From: an uncultured Verrucomicrobiota bacterium
GTDB taxonomy: Bacteria; Verrucomicrobiota; Kiritimatiellia; CAIQIC01; Lenti-01
NCBI GenBank assembly: GCA_938003985.1
Contig: CALKWZ010000059.1
Coordinates: forward strand, 1 to 7,606
Direction: 5' to 3'
DNA: 7,606 nucleotides
Shown here piece after piece: positions 6,025 to 7,606 of the stretch. Below the pieces are notes generated by a model. The model worked only from the letters and a program-made list of their open reading frames with translations. It was not told the DNA's origin and searched no databases. Made by a program: the position numbers and the translations under genes. Positions within the stretch are counted from its first letter, which is position 1. Each line of letters begins with the position of its first letter.

Positions 6025-6753
6025 TCAGGCCCCGCGGTTGTCCAGGATCGCCAGCAGATCCGTTCCGGCCCCTTCCAGCAGGCCCGTCAGCTTGATGACG
6101 CGGCCGCGGAACCACGAGTAGGCCATCATCGCCGGAATCGCCACGATCAGGCCGGCGATGGTCGTGATCAGCGCCTGCCCCACCCCGCCCGCCAGCTCCA
6201 TGGGCCGGGCCTTGGCCAGGTCGAAGGCCACGCTGTTGAAGGCCCGCAGCATGCCGATCACCGTGCCCAGCAGGCCCACCATCGGCGCCACCGCCGACAG
6301 ATCCACCAGGTAATGGATCATGTTCTGCATGCGCCCGGCCTGGCGCGCGCCTTCGCTCTCCATGATTTCCTTGAGCATGCCCGGCGCGGCGTTGGGATTC
6401 TCCTTCAGGAAATCCAGGCCCGCGGCGGCCACGGCGGCCAGGGCCGTCGGCTGCTGCGCGCACAGCTCGCGGGCCTCGCGGCCGCGTTTTTCCTTCAGCA
6501 GTTCCCGCAGGCGCAGGGCCTGCGCGGCCGGCGCGACGGCGCGCGTGCGCAGCACCAGGGAGTAGTACACGATCAGCGCCAGGCCCAGCACCGACAGCGC
6601 GGCCAAGGCGTACATCAGCCAGCCGCCCATCCGCATCAGTTCCGCCAAGGTCAGCATCTCGGCGGCCGGAGCCGCAGCCGCATCCGCCTGCGCGAATCCG
6701 GCGCCCGCGCCCAGCAGCCAGGCCGCGCCCGTCCAGTTCCAGATCTTGTTCAT
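6025..6753 (-). CDS. exbB: MotA/TolQ/ExbB-family proton channel protein
   Basis: A 242-residue inner-membrane protein. The N-terminus (1-23) looks like a signal peptide ending GFAQA, followed by an Ala-rich spacer. Three membrane segments lie near 43-65, 149-171 and 189-212, with a long cytoplasmic loop (about 70-148) as in ExbB. The second holds VGLLGTVIGMLRAF with T164, the third VGQALITTIAGLIVAIPA with T197/T198; these match the Thr residues lining the proton path in E. coli ExbB (T148, T181). With ExbD it would convert proton flow into motion or force across the periplasm. The ATG at 6753 has GAGG 6 nt upstream (6763-6760). The frame stays open far beyond, but that extension overlaps pgsA and is not used. 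A 35-nt gap separates it from pgsA, the largest gap between genes of the cluster. Confidence 0.92.
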   Translation of the reverse strand: MNKIWNWTGAAWLLGAGAGFAQADAAAAPAAEMLTLAELMRMGGWLMYALAALSVLGLALIVYYSLVLRTRAVAPAAQALRLRELLKEKRGREARELCAQQPTALAAVAAAGLDFLKENPNAAPGMLKEIMESEGARQAGRMQNMIHYLVDLSAVAPMVGLLGTVIGMLRAFNSVAFDLAKARPMELAGGVGQALITTIAGLIVAIPAMMAYSWFRGRVIKLTGLLEGAGTDLLAILDNRGA

Positions 6754-6770
6754 CTCGTTCCTCTTTCTTG

Positions 6771-6785
6771 CGGGCGTGCCGCCCG
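6771..6785 (-). other. GC hairpin between pgsA and exbB
   Basis: CGGGCG (6771-6776) and CGCCCG (6780-6785) pair perfectly around a 3-nt loop, just after the pgsA stop and upstream of the exbB ribosome binding site. On the transcript no U-run follows (the next bases are CAAGAAAGAGG), so it is not a standard intrinsic terminator. It may stabilise RNA ends or mark a processing point between the lipid gene and the motor genes; it may also be chance in GC-rich DNA. Confidence 0.4.
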
Positions 6786-6788
6786 GTT

Positions 6789-7430
6789 CTACATCTCCGC
6801 CGTCACCAGGTCCCAGTGGTCGGCAAAATACTTCCACCCCGACACCAGCGTCACCGCCACCACCAGCGTGGACAGCACCCACGAGGTGATCACGAACGCC
6901 GTGTCGTACTGCCGCAGGATGGCCTCCGACAGGCGCAGCCAGCCGTGCTCGGCCGCGATCGGCAGGAAATCCTCGCGCACGGCCAGCAGGATGAACGTCG
7001 CGATGATCGCGACCATCTGCCAGACCGTCTTGAGCTTGCCCCAGCTGCCCGCGCTGAGGATGCGGGCCTCGCCGCCCGAGGCCACCAGCAGCCGCAGGCC
7101 GGTCACCGCGAATTCGCGGGCGATGATCACCACCACCACCCACGCCGGCACCAGCGAATAGGCCGGCTCGTACTTCAGCCGGATGCCCACGAACCCCACC
7201 AGCGCCGCGCAGACGAGCACCTTGTCCGCCAGCGGGTCCATCAGCTTGCCGAACGCCGTCACGCCGTAGCGCGTCCGGGCCAGCTTGCCGTCCCAGTAGT
7301 CCGTGATGCTCGCCGCCACGAAGACGACGAACGCCAGCGTCGTCGAAAAGGGAATCGGCAACGCCATCGCCAGCATCACCACCAGCGCCGCCACGAGGCG
7401 GCTCGTCGTCAACGTGTTGGGCAAGTTCAT
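6789..7430 (-). CDS. pgsA: CDP-diacylglycerol--glycerol-3-phosphate 3-phosphatidyltransferase
   Basis: A 213-residue integral membrane enzyme joining CDP-diacylglycerol and glycerol 3-phosphate into phosphatidylglycerophosphate, the committed step to phosphatidylglycerol and cardiolipin. The CDP-alcohol phosphatidyltransferase motif D-xx-DG-xx-AR-x8-G-xxx-D-xxx-D is intact: D44, D47-G48, A51-R52, G61, D65 and D69. The start PNTLTTSRL and the later REFAVTGLR and GKLKTVWQM stretches are typical of PgsA rather than other members (PssA, choline or cardiolipin types). Several hydrophobic segments fit the six-helix fold; the length slightly exceeds E. coli PgsA (182), mostly from the C-terminal half. 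The ATG follows the upstream stop by 7 nt, with GAGGT (7439-7435) overlapping that stop. The gene ends in TAG at 6791-6789. Confidence 0.93.
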   Translation of the reverse strand: MNLPNTLTTSRLVAALVVMLAMALPIPFSTTLAFVVFVAASITDYWDGKLARTRYGVTAFGKLMDPLADKVLVCAALVGFVGIRLKYEPAYSLVPAWVVVVIIAREFAVTGLRLLVASGGEARILSAGSWGKLKTVWQMVAIIATFILLAVREDFLPIAAEHGWLRLSEAILRQYDTAFVITSWVLSTLVVAVTLVSGWKYFADHWDLVTAEM

Positions 7431-7437
7431 CGCGACC

Positions 7438-7606
7438 TCAATCCAGATAGGGTTCCGGTCCCAGGCGCACCGGCGCCGTCACCGGCCGGACGGCCGGCGC
7501 GGGCTCCGGCCGCGCCGCGCGCGGCTGGTCGCAGGCACGGGCGATCGCCCACCAGACCAGCCCCAGCACGGCGACGCCCGCCACGGTGCGCCAGGCCTGC
7601 CACGGG
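7438..7606 (-). CDS. C-terminal part of a single-helix membrane protein (partial)
   Basis: The last 55 codons of a gene entering from the right edge, ending in TGA at 7440-7438. Residues 5-22 of the visible part form a hydrophobic helix (TVAGVAVLGLVWWAIARA). A Pro/Ala/Arg-rich tail follows, ending LGPEPYLD. Codons are strongly G/C-ending like the neighbours, and the stop overlaps the pgsA ribosome binding site, so it belongs to the same transcription unit. I do not recognise the protein. Its start lies beyond the window unless an alternative codon is used; no in-frame ATG is visible. Confidence 0.6.
   Translation of the reverse strand, partial: PWQAWRTVAGVAVLGLVWWAIARACDQPRAARPEPAPAVRPVTAPVRLGPEPYLD

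Noticed and set aside
6754..7143. Extended N-terminus for the ExbB-like protein, upstream of 6753
   Set aside because: It lies within pgsA in another frame and crosses the junction. The ATG at 6753 has a good ribosome binding site and begins the signal-like segment.
7438..7606. Naming the right-edge gene as a phosphatidylglycerophosphatase or other lipid enzyme
   Set aside because: Only one membrane helix and a Pro-rich tail are visible, so proximity to pgsA alone does not support a name.

Overview
This GC-rich window carries a compact gene cluster from a Gram-negative bacterium with an LPS-type outer membrane. It encodes Kdo activation, a heptose kinase and an ExbB/ExbD motor. The gene mix looks like the PVC superphylum, perhaps Kiritimatiellota, Lentisphaerota or Verrucomicrobiota. 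It includes a DUF3108 protein, a free-standing heptose kinase, and a Cys-pair protein of a type I associate with planctomycetes and relatives. That placement is inference from gene content, with no marker gene behind it. 

All complete genes lie on the minus strand and read from right to left: an unidentified membrane protein (C-terminal 55 residues only), pgsA, exbB/tolQ-like, exbD/tolR-like, a secreted 766-residue TPR protein, a cytoplasmic Cys-pair protein, a secreted DUF3108 protein, hldA/rfaE1 and kdsB. From exbB to kdsB the junctions are a 1-nt gap, overlaps of 1, 4 and 8 nt, a 13-nt gap and a 4-nt overlap. Upstream of exbB the gaps are 35 nt (exbB-pgsA) and 7 nt (pgsA and the gene before it). 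This looks like one transcription unit whose promoter lies beyond the right edge. I see no convincing promoter inside. The only internal structure at a junction is a small GC hairpin between pgsA and exbB.

The theme is the cell envelope. PgsA makes phosphatidylglycerophosphate. ExbB/ExbD would form a proton-driven inner-membrane motor. The TPR and DUF3108 proteins are predicted to be exported. HldA and KdsB make activated precursors of the LPS inner core. No TonB/TolA-type transducer is present, and the two least understood genes (Cys-pair and DUF3108) sit between the motor block and the LPS block. This arrangement is the most interesting part of the window.

The left 96 bases are the non-coding end of the cluster. 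They hold the likely last codons of a convergent plus-strand gene, a hairpin around its stop codon, and two near-identical 21-bp repeats 31 bp apart with internal ACGT dyads. A second local oddity is the DUF3108 signal peptide, built from three F-x-A-V-F heptads and followed by a perfect 11-bp hairpin. No RNA genes, transposons, CRISPR arrays or origins were seen.
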